From Schizochytrium sp. TIO01 (lineage: Eukaryota; Sar; Bigyra; Thraustochytrida; Thraustochytriidae), in the NCBI GenBank assembly GCA_004764695.1, contig SMSO01000032.1, positions 1,758,501-1,822,500 on the forward strand: a DNA stretch of 64,000 bases, written 5' to 3'. The translations under genes and the position numbers were made by a program. Below, one piece after another: positions 31,242 through 42,500 of the stretch (position 1 is the first letter of the stretch; every line of letters starts with the position of its first letter). The notes beneath the pieces were generated by a model. It had not been told where the DNA came from and searched no databases. It was given only the letters and a program-made list of their open reading frames with translations.

Positions 31242-34200
31242 ATGATGCCACAGAGCAGGGATACAAGGCAGGCATTGGCCTTGCAGGCTAACAATCAAGA
31301 CATCGAGAGCACTGGCAGTGACATTGAAAAGCTTCGCGAATATGGAAATCGAGTTGGTGCAATGGAGTCGCTGCTACGTGAACTCCAGAGCTCTGTTCAA
31401 CTTTTCCCTTTTGATGGGAAAAGCGCCTCAAAGGTTGAAAAGTTTTGGATTTATTTCGAAGCTTACTCCATCGAGTCAAAGATCTCTGATATGGTCCCAT
31501 TTAAACAGAAATTCTGTCACCAAGCTGCAATGATTCTGCTCGAATGGATTCTAAATAGCCCTTCTGAAGAAGAGATATCTCTAGTCCTGATCGTCCGGCT
31601 TCTTAGTTCTCAGGAACTTAACTTTGATAGCACTGATCTCCATGAAGCCTTGAGCAAATTTCGGATCAAAGTTCTGACACTGGCTGATAATTGCAGCTCT
31701 TTTAGCGATCTGCTCTGTGAGGAATTGTCTCGAAGGATACCCTTAGTTGCAAAAGCTTTCAAAAGATCAGACAAATTCAAACTTCTTTCTGCGATCTACT
31801 CCAACTTTCTGAAGAAGGCAGATAAAACATCAAGGGAGCATGTCTACAATTCTCTGATCGAGCATGGTCTCTTTCTTGACAATATGTTCGACGATCAAAC
31901 TCTTCAAGATCTTTTCATTGCTTCTTACTGCAGTGACCAAGACCTCGCAAGTATTATACTGTCAATGAATGGATTCCCCATCTGGATAACCAAAGATGTA
32001 GAGCATGGGATCCCTTTAGTTCTATCTAAGATTTTACGCGCACAAGATCCGAAAGGAAACTTATCTCTGGTACCTACAAATTTTGTGTTTTCGCATCTAG
32101 GAGGAGCACTTCAAGTTCTTCTTGGCATTCCCGAAGCAAATAGATGGCTGCAAATGTGGGTTATTAGCTCAATGAAGGAAGGGGTTCAGCCAAGAGCACA
32201 GGCGACCGCACTCAGTCTAATTATATGTATTCAACGTCAGCGAAAGAGAACAAGGAAACTCCAAAACTTCCTGGATGCCTTAGTTTCACATGGCGTTTTC
32301 AAGTGTGTTCGAGATTTATTGACTGAGAAAGATCTGTTTTTCGAGAAGTCCCCCGCCCCTCGTGTGCATATTTTAGCTCAGAATGAAGCTCTTGAGGAAG
32401 AGTCATCTGAGAACCGTCATATTGAACAGAGAGGGTCTGATAAAGCGAAAGACGATGATGAAGAGGACAGCGATGTTCCAGAGCTACAGAGCCCTGAGTC
32501 GGATACAGAATCACCCTCTGAGCACTCTATGACTCGCACAGAGAATGTTGTCAAAGAAGGTGTTTCTTATGCAGCTATTGTGCCAGACTTGGGTTTATTA
32601 CCTACCCCAAAGGAGACTTTTGAAGATCTTTGGGAGATGTGTAAAGTTGTAAGAATGCCTTCATGGAGTGTCCATTTTGAAAACTTCAAGAAGATTTCAG
32701 TAGAATTCTCGCAAACAGAGGCAGATCTTGGTTGTGCTTCGTTACAAAACTTTGAAGATAACTTTGCGGACCTTTCCAGTGATGATGAGGACGATCATGA
32801 TGATGAGAATATCACTGCATCTAAGAAATTTGAGAAAGATGATCCAGACACTTATGCAAGAGACAGTATCAACTCCAATCAAACTTTGGTTGCAACCGTG
32901 CGATTTCATGAACAAAATAATGATTCTCGCACTATTCGAACAGTTGCACTACATAGACCACCCCACAATGTCTTCAAATTGATCGACAGACCTGTGGCTG
33001 ATATGAGCTGGACAATTAACGGTCAGCTTCCAGGAGTTCTTGTCTTGGGCCCATCAAAACAAGAAGTGGAAAAGATTGCTATTCAACTTGCACTGAACAA
33101 TTTTGAGAACATCTTGAAACGAGACTATCTATGGGAGATTCTTATTTTATCTCTCAAAAATGGCCTGGCTGAAGAAGAGCAAAAACACATTATTAAGTTT
33201 CTGCAAAGAGGTCTCTCGGTGCTCGAAGCTGAACCTGAGGCAGATCTCTATCGACAAGTGTATCGTCTCGCTCTACAGATGCGTGCTAAAAAAATTGGAG
33301 ATGATCATATTGATAAACTAATTCAGCACTTTTTCTCAAAAGTATGGAGAAACTGCATCATTTCGTGGGATTGGGAGCTCGAAGGCAATCCACAATGTAA
33401 TGAGAATCCATGTAAGTTGCACGACAAGAATATTTCAGGTTCAATGGAATCCGAAAGTACGGCATGGAAAGGTATAATGTTGCATGTCGTGAGTGACTTA
33501 GCAACCTCATTGTCTGCCAAAGATCTTTTCCATGTGACAGGCAACAAGGAAGTTAGTGTCTTCCTTCATCTTGCAGTTGGAGGTCATGCTCTGTGCTTCC
33601 ATATTGATGCCCCTGCTAAACACGGCCTTTGCTTAGCATGGGTTGCACGATTCCAAGAATGTCATTCTCACCTTTTGGCTTCAAAGGAAGAGCACCCAGC
33701 GCAAGAACATTTACAAAATCTTTTGAAGGTTTGTACTAAGAATGATTATCCGCCAGGGCTGCGTATTGCCGGCCTGTCGGTTCTCAGGAACCTGGTAAAG
33801 GCAAATCATACACATTACAGAAATTGGGATAGCTCAACAATCGATACACTTGTTCGAATCCTCGCAAATGAAAACAAGACCCCCTTTCGAGTTGGTGCTG
33901 CATCGTTACTAGAGCGTTACTCCGCGAATGGGTCTCCTTCCGGCAGCTTCCCCCTTTCACATGAACAACATCAGGCCTTATGCGAAATAAAAAACCCAAG
34001 TGCTAATGCTTGGTTGTATGCTACTCTCTGTACAATTCTCTGGCTAAATGTAGGCTCAGAACAGCATGCCTTGAGAGTACTAACGTCTCAGATTTGGCAG
34101 AGGTTTCTTGATCACTTTGAGAATATTCCGGCCCAACCCCGCACTCAAGCTATGTACGCTGCATCGTATCATGCCCAAGGTCGAGAAGCTTTAGTACAGT

Positions 34201-35450
34201 TTGCTCAGAACCATGAAGATGTGAGAGATATAGTTTTTGATTTACTTTCAAGCGCTTTACACATCAATGGAGCTCTTGCAGAAGAACTTTACCATGCTTT
34301 CAATATAAGCGGTCCTGAACTTGTGCTATTTGCCTGGGCACCCAGCTTATCCCAGAGCATCCGGGATGGAGCATTGAAACTGCTTGAAGTGCAAGATGAT
34401 CGTCAAACACTTTACAATGTATTGGTTATGTTTACTGCTGCTCCAGCGATGAACAGAGCATATGTTCGTGCACAATCACCACACCTTGCCGAGGCTATTT
34501 GTGATATGTACGCACAACAGGACGACAGACTAGGCGAGTCATATCTAGATATGGCTTCTCGAACGTTGCTACCAGTTTATCTTTCCACGTTGCATGTCGA
34601 AAGTGACCTAGAGCTTCTGAAGAATCTAATCAGAGTCATTCATGAAACTTCTCGTGGAACGAAGTTGCTCGACCTTTCAGACGCTGAGTTGACTTTGCCA
34701 AATCTTCTTGCCTTAGAGCATGCATTGAACCCATGCACTGCCATTGAACATCTTGTGCTAAATGGTAACCCTGGTATCAAGAACGATGGCGCAGCATGCG
34801 TTGCCAATTGGTTAAGTAAGCCAGGAAACAAAATCCGACGGCTTGAGCTTGCAAGGTGTGGCATAAGCTGCCAAGGTTTCAAATGCATTGCTGATGCCTT
34901 ACGTTGCACCAAATGCTTAGAGGAGTTAGGTATAGCCTTGAACGACATCACCAACCAAGGCGAAGATACAACAAGCCTAGTTGCTCTAGCAGAATCCCTA
35001 ATTTGGAACACGACTTTGAAAAACCTGGACTTATCTGGAAACTTACTTACGCAAGAAGGGCTAGCAACCTTAGCGAGAGCGCTCAGGTATAACGGCGCAA
35101 TAGAGAAGCTTCGCCTTGAGTCTTCAAGTGCGAACCCTTTACAACTCACCGCCATTGACGCAAAGCTTGAGCTAAATAGAACAGGGCTAACTGCAAGCCC
35201 ACATCTAGGCCGGGATTCGTTCAAGAAGATGCCTCGCCTGGAACGCGAGAAAGCACGCCAAACTGTGCGCATTCTCTCTGGATCTCACAAAGCTCATAAA
35301 CCATATGATCGAAACCAGCGCCAGTCCGAGAACACCCAGCACCAGGACCCTTTACTAAAGATTGGGATGAGCTCACTTGACAAGTTCGTTAGAAGAAGTG
35401 TTGACGTTGCTCGTAAAGCATCACAGGGAAAGTGTGCTTCCAACTCGTGA
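31242..35450 (+). CDS. Giant helical-repeat protein with C-terminal leucine-rich repeats, function unknown
   Basis: I do not recognise the full-length protein. It has 1402 residues from the ATG at 31242 (a second ATG follows directly). The N-terminal about 390 residues are helical with repeated hydrophobic pairs, suggestive of HEAT/ARM-type folding. Two acidic, disordered stretches follow (about 400-430 and 505-525, runs of Asp/Glu/Ser). A second large helical region runs from about 590 to 1130 (for example the GLRIAGLSVLRNLVKAN and TLVRILANENKTPFRVGAASLLERY segments). About 1145-1290 holds four or so ribonuclease-inhibitor-type LRRs (IEHLVLNGNPGI, IRRLELARCGI, LEELGIALNDI, LKNLDLSGNLL). No catalytic motif, signal peptide or membrane segment was seen. 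A cytosolic scaffold is the likeliest role. The stop may not be the true end: another frame looks coding just past it. Confidence 0.85.
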   Translation: MMPQSRDTRQALALQANNQDIESTGSDIEKLREYGNRVGAMESLLRELQSSVQLFPFDGKSASKVEKFWIYFEAYSIESKISDMVPFKQKFCHQAAMILLEWILNSPSEEEISLVLIVRLLSSQELNFDSTDLHEALSKFRIKVLTLADNCSSFSDLLCEELSRRIPLVAKAFKRSDKFKLLSAIYSNFLKKADKTSREHVYNSLIEHGLFLDNMFDDQTLQDLFIASYCSDQDLASIILSMNGFPIWITKDVEHGIPLVLSKILRAQDPKGNLSLVPTNFVFSHLGGALQVLLGIPEANRWLQMWVISSMKEGVQPRAQATALSLIICIQRQRKRTRKLQNFLDALVSHGVFKCVRDLLTEKDLFFEKSPAPRVHILAQNEALEEESSENRHIEQRGSDKAKDDDEEDSDVPELQSPESDTESPSEHSMTRTENVVKEGVSYAAIVPDLGLLPTPKETFEDLWEMCKVVRMPSWSVHFENFKKISVEFSQTEADLGCASLQNFEDNFADLSSDDEDDHDDENITASKKFEKDDPDTYARDSINSNQTLVATVRFHEQNNDSRTIRTVALHRPPHNVFKLIDRPVADMSWTINGQLPGVLVLGPSKQEVEKIAIQLALNNFENILKRDYLWEILILSLKNGLAEEEQKHIIKFLQRGLSVLEAEPEADLYRQVYRLALQMRAKKIGDDHIDKLIQHFFSKVWRNCIISWDWELEGNPQCNENPCKLHDKNISGSMESESTAWKGIMLHVVSDLATSLSAKDLFHVTGNKEVSVFLHLAVGGHALCFHIDAPAKHGLCLAWVARFQECHSHLLASKEEHPAQEHLQNLLKVCTKNDYPPGLRIAGLSVLRNLVKANHTHYRNWDSSTIDTLVRILANENKTPFRVGAASLLERYSANGSPSGSFPLSHEQHQALCEIKNPSANAWLYATLCTILWLNVGSEQHALRVLTSQIWQRFLDHFENIPAQPRTQAMYAASYHAQGREALVQFAQNHEDVRDIVFDLLSSALHINGALAEELYHAFNISGPELVLFAWAPSLSQSIRDGALKLLEVQDDRQTLYNVLVMFTAAPAMNRAYVRAQSPHLAEAICDMYAQQDDRLGESYLDMASRTLLPVYLSTLHVESDLELLKNLIRVIHETSRGTKLLDLSDAELTLPNLLALEHALNPCTAIEHLVLNGNPGIKNDGAACVANWLSKPGNKIRRLELARCGISCQGFKCIADALRCTKCLEELGIALNDITNQGEDTTSLVALAESLIWNTTLKNLDLSGNLLTQEGLATLARALRYNGAIEKLRLESSSANPLQLTAIDAKLELNRTGLTASPHLGRDSFKKMPRLEREKARQTVRILSGSHKAHKPYDRNQRQSENTQHQDPLLKIGMSSLDKFVRRSVDVARKASQGKCASNS

Positions 35451-35601
35451 AGAAGAACTCAAGCAAGAGGATTTGAGTATTAGAGAGCATGTCTCAAGCA
35501 CAGAGATCGAACTAGAAAGCATCTTAGGCCGTATTCATGAATTGAAAGAGCGACAGTGTGCGTTGTTTAGCAGGCCTGTTGGGAATGAAACCTCAGTTTA
35601 G
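35451..35601 (+). other. Coding-like coiled-coil segment in the +1 frame after the previous stop
   Basis: A frame that overlaps the end of the 1402-residue gene stays open from 35377 to a TAG at 35599-35601. Past the upstream stop it reads as a charged heptad-like helix (REEELKQEDLSIREH, then ELESILGRIHELKERQ), unlike random intergenic sequence. It may be the real C-terminus of the upstream gene, reached through a small indel or a missed splice, or chance. It has no ATG of its own (the open frame begins at a TTG). Confidence 0.35.
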
Positions 35602-37698
35602 TACAAATGTATTTGTAAACATTCTCAGGGCCTGTACACCTCCACTATAAGTAATGTATCACTCAACGTGGGAGAATATTTTATTTTAAAATAATAATAA
35701 TTAACTTGACGCCCGAAGGAAAAAAAGAGAAAGAAAAGAAAACTCTAAGCAAAAACATAATTGATTTTATAAGTTGTTGAAATAAATGAATGCACACACC
35801 CATACATCACCAGCGCCATTCTGAGTACCTACTTCCTATACCTCTAGCTAGGCATTTGAAAGTGATAACTCTTGTATTAATTATAGTTCTCGAAGCAGCC
35901 CTTTAGGGTGTGTATTAAATATATATATAGCCTCACTTCTTTCCAGGAATCAAACGTCATAAACATTGCTAGATTTTGACTTGGAGCGGCTTACTTATTT
36001 AATCATAGACAAAATATACTTCTCGTTGCGCACGCGCTGCTTGATAGAATGTTCGTTTAAATTGATGAGAGCAGCACCTAAACACGCGCAACTACGGGCG
36101 ATAAGTGGCTCCAGACCAATGGCTCGCAAATCAATGCTCCACTCAAATGGGACACAATAGATGATTAAATCCCATTTCAAGATGCATGCTTATTGCTAAA
36201 CACCTGGAGGTTTAAAAATCTATCTAGAATTAAACTCAAGCCTCTTTTATTTTATTTTTTTGCAAGTAGTGAAACAATAGCCATACAGAGCTGCAGGACG
36301 GGTGCGGCCGAATAAGACAGTCGCTGCAGCTCCTCTGTGTGTGTTTGTGTAAATGTCATTTATATTTATTAGCGAGGTTGCGCAATGATCTAGTTTCATT
36401 CTTCAATTAAACAATCTATATTTTCTCGATCATTTTTTAAAATGACTTCTTATTTTGACTATGCACCTTACAAATCCCTCGCCCAAGTCCTTTAAATTAT
36501 TTTTGCGATATGTAAAAGTACTACAAGTAATCTCTGACTAGAGTAGTGTGCACTACTACTAAAAGACACGAGCAGAAAGTGACTAGCGACTCCACTACAT
36601 ACAACCTGTTTTTACTGTCTAATGCCGTTTCTGCTCCTCACAGTCTAGCGCATTATAATTAGCAATGTAGCATAACTTGAAGGGTTTTATTTCAGTGCAG
36701 ATTCAAACTTTGAAACTAAAGACATTTATAAAAAAACAAAACAAAACAAAAAACTAGTATTTGATATAAATATATATAATACTACCTCCAGTATAAGGTA
36801 AAAGAATTAATAAGAGCATGCACTAGGACATCGTACACCGTAGGTAAGGTACCTAGATACTTAATTTCCTTATTACTCCAAACTTTTACCCTCGCTGAAA
36901 GATTTTAACTTATGAGTGTTACTCCAAATTATTTTAATTGGTAAAAACTTCAAGTTGAAGCGTGCATGTAGTGGTATGAAGGTAAGTTCATGATGCTCAC
37001 AATCCCCAACTTAAAAGCGGTTGAAATGCAGAAATTGATTGGAGTTAACTAACAAGTGTGAGCACTAAGACGATTTAGGTACCCCTTTGGCGGTAATTAA
37101 AAAAAATATTGCACATACCTACTATATTGGTAGTCTATGACATTTGCACGCGCACAAATCAGGATTAGTAGGCATGTTAATAGCCTGAAGTAATTAGAGA
37201 ACGAACTTGATTGTACTTACTCAAATGAGAACTTCTAATCATATGAAAACTTGAAGTGTTATAATACCTTATCATTTATGGAAAACCAATGAGGAAAATC
37301 GGAAGCAGGTAACAGGACAAAACTTTACTTTTTATATATGTGCGAAAGAAAGTTTCTACAACGCAAGCCCCCAAAAGAACGGTTGATTTGCACATCGACA
37401 TTTAAGATCTTGTTTACACAATCAACCGTAGCTTGTGGTTAATGTTTTGAGGTAAATATGCCCCCGAGTATAATCATGCTAACAGACCATGTCTTGAATC
37501 GCATGTGCTTGTTCTGAAGGACCAAGTAAACAGGACGGAGATATCGAATATTAGCCATAATCATGTTCATAAAGCCGAAAAATATTTAAAGTGTTTGGAT
37601 TGTGTGGATTTTTAATTTGCGGCCAATGACTCTCAACTTGAGAACACACTTTGGCGCCTAGCTAAGGACAGCATGCGGAACTCCAACCGACTACAGCT

Positions 37699-38211
37699 AT
37701 GTCTTCACTGATATCGTCTACATTCAGAACTTTCGGTGTCCCAAAGAAATGCATGATTGACAAAATGTTACAAGTTGAAGATATGGTTACCATAGTTTTT
37801 ATTACCCTAACCTCGAAAGATGGTACAGTTTTTTGTGAAGATAGTCTAAAGCTAAAAGCTAAGTGGAGACTAAGCGCCGCTTTGTTATCCTGCAAATTTG
37901 AACAAAGACATCAAATAATTGTCTCAGCTCTGGGAAAGAATTTGAGTAGCACGTTTCAATCAAGTTTCTCTTTCTTTTTCATTTTCAAGACTCTCTTCAC
38001 AACTACCAAAAAAAGTGTTACTCTAGACAGATTCCCTCGCTCGATAGTTCGGCCTGATCATGAAAGTGCTAGGTTGCCTATACCTGATAGAGTTTGCACA
38101 TTGAGCGCTGATAGGCAATCATATACGAGGTACCATGAAGCATTCTTTTCCTTCGAAATATTCCTAAGCGAGGATATTTGCAACTTTCAAGTTAGAAAAC
38201 CTTATAATTGA
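37699..38211 (+). CDS. Hypothetical 170-residue ORF, doubtful
   Basis: This starts at an ATG and codes for 170 residues without a recognised domain. The first about 80 residues have mixed, protein-like composition (VEDMVTIVFITLTSKDGTVF). The last about 60 simply translate the stretch related to the upstream flank of the giant surface-protein gene, so at least that part is unlikely to be authentic coding sequence. I list it because nothing else is supported in this interval. Confidence 0.2.
   Translation: MSSLISSTFRTFGVPKKCMIDKMLQVEDMVTIVFITLTSKDGTVFCEDSLKLKAKWRLSAALLSCKFEQRHQIIVSALGKNLSSTFQSSFSFFFIFKTLFTTTKKSVTLDRFPRSIVRPDHESARLPIPDRVCTLSADRQSYTRYHEAFFSFEIFLSEDICNFQVRKPYN
38020..38160 (+). 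pseudogene. Decayed copy of the 5' flank and start of the giant surface-protein gene
   Basis: Blocks shared with 39430-39605 occur in the same order: TCTAGACAGATTCCCTCGCT, a TCATGAA box, GCGCTGATAGGCAATCA, then a TACCATG start followed by a similar first few codons (ATTCTTTTC shared). In this copy the spacing is about 50 bases shorter, and the reading frame from the ATG hits a stop after ten codons. I read it as a relic of a tandem paralogue whose body has been lost. Confidence 0.55.
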
Positions 38212-39589
38212 ACACAACCATTTCTTTTCCTTGCGCAAATACTCAAGATAAAAATCATTAGCTATGTCCGAACCTAAAGTTTTGGCGCTTCATTCTATGT
38301 ACCGATGGGTGCGGTGGTAGGGATAGCGCTTTGACTCTTTCGCTTGTATTCCCGCCCCTCCTAACTTGTATTTTTTAGTAAATAGCCACTATGGTAAGAT
38401 TTCAAATTATTACCTCTAACTTGTAACAGTACCGCCTAGGGCATTCAGGAAGGTACCTTATCTGAGGAGTCGAGTGATTGTTTTGACATGAGTTTTTTTT
38501 GTTTTTTGTTTTATTTTTGTTTTGTTTTTGTTTTTTCAAATTAGAAGATGTTAACTAAGTACTTCGAGAGTGCATGTTCATCTGGGCGATGTTTTCTTTG
38601 GGTTTGTTTTTTCTTTTTGTTGTTAAATTATATTATATTAAATAAAGGTTCTTGTATGCAAAACCAGTGGTAGTGAGTAAAACACTGTTGTGATTTTACT
38701 AATGGTTCCGAAAGCACACATGCGCACGTGCAAAAACAATTTTGTTGTGCCCTGATTCTGGGCGCGTGAATTTATTGGAAAAAAGTTTCGACTTTACCGC
38801 TTTGCCCAAGCTAACTTTTAACCACTGCACACGAGTCATCATTGAAAATCAGTTCTAGGCAAATAGCACACTGTATTGCAACTGAAAGGACAGTGTTATG
38901 GAACATGCACAAAAGGAGAGCCGTCCGTATCGCAGCGCACGCCCGAGACTTCTCAAGATGGGCGTGCGCATTTTACAACCTTTGCGGATCCTCATACAAA
39001 GGCCATACTCTACATAGAATGAGGGAAACACTAAAATTAATATTTTAAATTAAAAATTAAAAATGATTATCGAAATTGTTGACAATGCTCATGCTCATAT
39101 AATTCGAGTCTACGTTCATAAAGTGAGAATATATTATCAAGTGCAAATATAGATCTTATTGTTTTATTATCTTATTCAGGGTTTTTTGCCTACTTTTCAA
39201 TTCTTGATTATATGAAACATTAAGAAAAAAAAAAAACTATTTTAAAAAAATTGAATATGTTTTGGCTAAAACTAAGATAATTTATTTTAAAAATAAGAAT
39301 ATAATTAAACAATCATTATTGATAATATTTCATAAGACTCCTTTACACTCGCTCAATCTATAATAGTATATATTACTTCCTCTTTAAAATAAAAATAGAA
39401 AACATGAATTTTATAGAGGAATGGTGTTTTCTAGACAGATTCCCTCGCTCAATAATTTGGCCTAGTCATGAAGGTTTGGTTGACTCATTTACAAGTATGG
39501 ATGTCTCCAGCAAAACCTGAACTTGCCATTCTTTTTGTAGCTATAATTGGCATTTAGCGCTGATAGGCAATCAATCATATAGGGTTACC

Positions 39590-42500
39590 ATGCAATATTC
39601 TTTTCTGTTTGTTGGGCTTCTATACCTACAAAGCTATTTGTTTGAGGTGTGTCTTGCAATCAGTGGTATTTCTCACCAAAACATTAAAATCATTTTGGCA
39701 GATATCGTTGGCTGCACCAATGTTGGGCAGATTGACCTTGGCGATGCTACAAAGCAAACCATTTCTACCACATCCGCATCTGCTTGTCGCACAACATGTT
39801 TAACACGATGGCGAAACTCGTACAAACGAGGTTTTTTGTATAATAACATAAACCCTTGTTCTAGCTCAACTACTGCAACTTGCGCTGACACCTTCAAAGT
39901 AGCTACATCACCAAAAATAGGACCCACCCTTTATACGTCTCCCTGTTTCACAACAGCATATACCACAGCAGCAAAGGAAACAAAAACAACCTGGGGTAAT
40001 CTGATTGATCATTCCTCCACTACTTGGACCGATGTATCCAGTTCTTTGAGCCTAACACCATCTCCGACCTACGTTCCTGCCACAACAACGATAACGAAAT
40101 TTCTCCATTCTTATGATGTCAAAAGAGTCTTATCTCCCGCCATCTGTACTTACACCGGAACCCCTACCGCAAGTTACGATATCTGCCTTTCTTGGACCTT
40201 CGACTCAGCCAGCAATACTTGTAGCCTCTACAACAGAGTTCGCATACAGTCCACTCGAGCCGTGACAGATTCCGATCGCTACCTAATTTCTCAGAATATG
40301 CATTGCAACAAAGATAACGGAGACACAACGGTTGGACCGAATGCAGCAAGTCTACAAAGTGCTCAAGGCTGTATGCTCGCGAATCAGTATATCGATACTG
40401 CGAATATCATATTATATGAAACTAAGCAAAACCCTCATTCATGTCGAAGATATTGTCAAGCTTCTGAAACTTGTGCATTATGGGATTGGAATTCGGACAC
40501 AAACATTTGTCATCTATTTGAGTACAGTGTTTTCGGCAGCTACACCGCTAGTACATCAAACTATATCACTGGCGCTCGCTCTTGTCCAACATGTTATCAA
40601 GGATTTTACATACCTGCGTCTGCCGCAGACCAGTCGTCGTATGAAGACGCATGCATTGTTTGTCCAAAGGGATATTCTTGTCCAAATGGAGAAGTGCAAG
40701 CTTGTGCGGCAAACACCTTCTGCGGAAATGTAAGCACTGTCAGTGCACCAGCATACGACGAAAATAACTCGAGCATTTCGTGTTCCGCAGATAGAAGTGG
40801 CGTCGGATGCCAGCACAAGGTCTGTGAAAGTTCGACTTTAGGAAAGAATCTTCTTGCCATGTCATTTCAAGATCCCCAAGAGTTTTTCGAAAGCCACACA
40901 TATTCGATTGATGAATTAGAGATGCGCCAAGTACTTGTGAATGTCGGAAGCGACGGATACGGAGACCTAGCGTTCCAAATAGCCGTCACTCATAGCATCT
41001 CTCAAGAGCTTATCAACTACTTCAACGGTAGCCTTGTCTTCCCAAGTAATGAATACTCCATGACCATCTACAACTTTGACTGGGATTGCAGTAATAGCAG
41101 TACATGGACGACTTGGATAACTGCCACAGCGCCCAACACCGTAAGCATTGGTGACAAAGTCTATCTTGCCAACTGGCAGATGCTATGGAACAGTGATTCT
41201 GCTTGGTTTGACCCTGACGACTGGTTCGGAACCTCTACAACTCTGAAGAACGACCCCATATCGATTGACGTGTCTTCGCAGTCAATGAAAGTCCTCTTCA
41301 TGAGTCAGCTCAACATCACAGTTCGGGCCCGTGGAAGCAGCCATGGACGCAGTGGGGTGAATGTGTACTATAAGCTTGGCTCGGATGATGAGACGGTATA
41401 TACAGCTACCACAGATGGGAATGGCAATCTAGATCTGACACTCACAGATGCATCAACCACTAGCTTGACATCGAGTGTTACAATCTTGGGCGCAAATAAA
41501 ACTGATACAACATATGATGTGAGAATGTGTCCACTTGGGTCCTCTACGTGCCCTTCCACGTACCTGAGCTTTCCTCAGACCCTGTCTCTTCAGAACCTCA
41601 AATACTACACGCTCTCACTCATCGATATCAACGTTATCAATCTTGGAGGAACGCTCACAACAAGTTTTAGTGGTTCATCTTCTTGTGCTGCTCCGAATGT
41701 CTTGATTTCTGCAGTAGATTTGACAGCAGACCCACCAACCGTGCTTGAAAGCACCACCACAGACTCAGATGGAAGCTTTACAGTTGAAGTTTCCAACACT
41801 ACTGTCCAACTGCTGTTTGGAGCAAATCAAGAATCTCTGACGGTCTCTAGTACTGCCGATGCGCAAGTAAGTGCATTGCTTGGCAGCTCTGGTCTTGTCA
41901 TGACATCTAGCCTAACAGGCCTTGAGATTGAATATACAAGAACGTCCAAACTCACACTGTATACAGCTGCCACGATGTGTGAGTACTCTATTGGTGACGT
42001 CAATATGTCGCTCACTGTAGATGCGTGTCCTGACATTGTCTTGTATCGCTCAACTTCAGGCTTGGAGGCTTCCTGGAATATACCTTCAGCAGAGTACACA
42101 TTTGACCTCGAATTCTACTCATCAAATGCAGATATCAAAACAAATTATGAACTTCAGTTTCCAAGCTCCTCAAGTCGTGCTTTGGATATGACGGACTCTG
42201 ATGCCATGGTAGATATGATCTATCAACCAGATCCAGCTCTCACAGCCGAGTTGGTCGCCACTAGTATCGTTCCGTTTTCTTCATGTTCTCAAGGTGCACT
42301 GCCTTTCCAATATATCGTCTCGGGGGGCGCCGATATCGAAGTGCAGATATACTTTAATCAAACCTTTGTTGATACTACTGGGACATCTCGAGTTTGCTTT
42401 GTTTTGCCAAGTGAATCCACGATTCTTGTTAATAGTGAGCTGGCTCCAGAGGATGACAACGTCTGCGAAGCAACAGATCCATGCTATTACAACATTAGTA

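Larger units (their letters stand above)
35602..39589. other. AT-rich gene-poor island
   Basis: Nearly 4 kb of visibly AT-rich DNA with many short A/T runs and a T/G-rich tract (about 38488-38537). The only sizeable ORF starting at an ATG is 37699-38211. The segment at about 38020-38150 is a diverged relative of the 5' flank of the giant surface-protein gene (39430-39600). No RNA gene was recognised. Confidence 0.6.

Noticed and set aside
35415-35428. GT..AG stretch that could splice the LRR gene into the +1 frame
   Set aside because: The implied intron of about 14 bases is too short to be real.
38281-38345. Stretch resembling a tRNA D-arm (GGTGCGGTGGTAGGGATAG)
   Set aside because: No matching acceptor stem or T arm could be formed.
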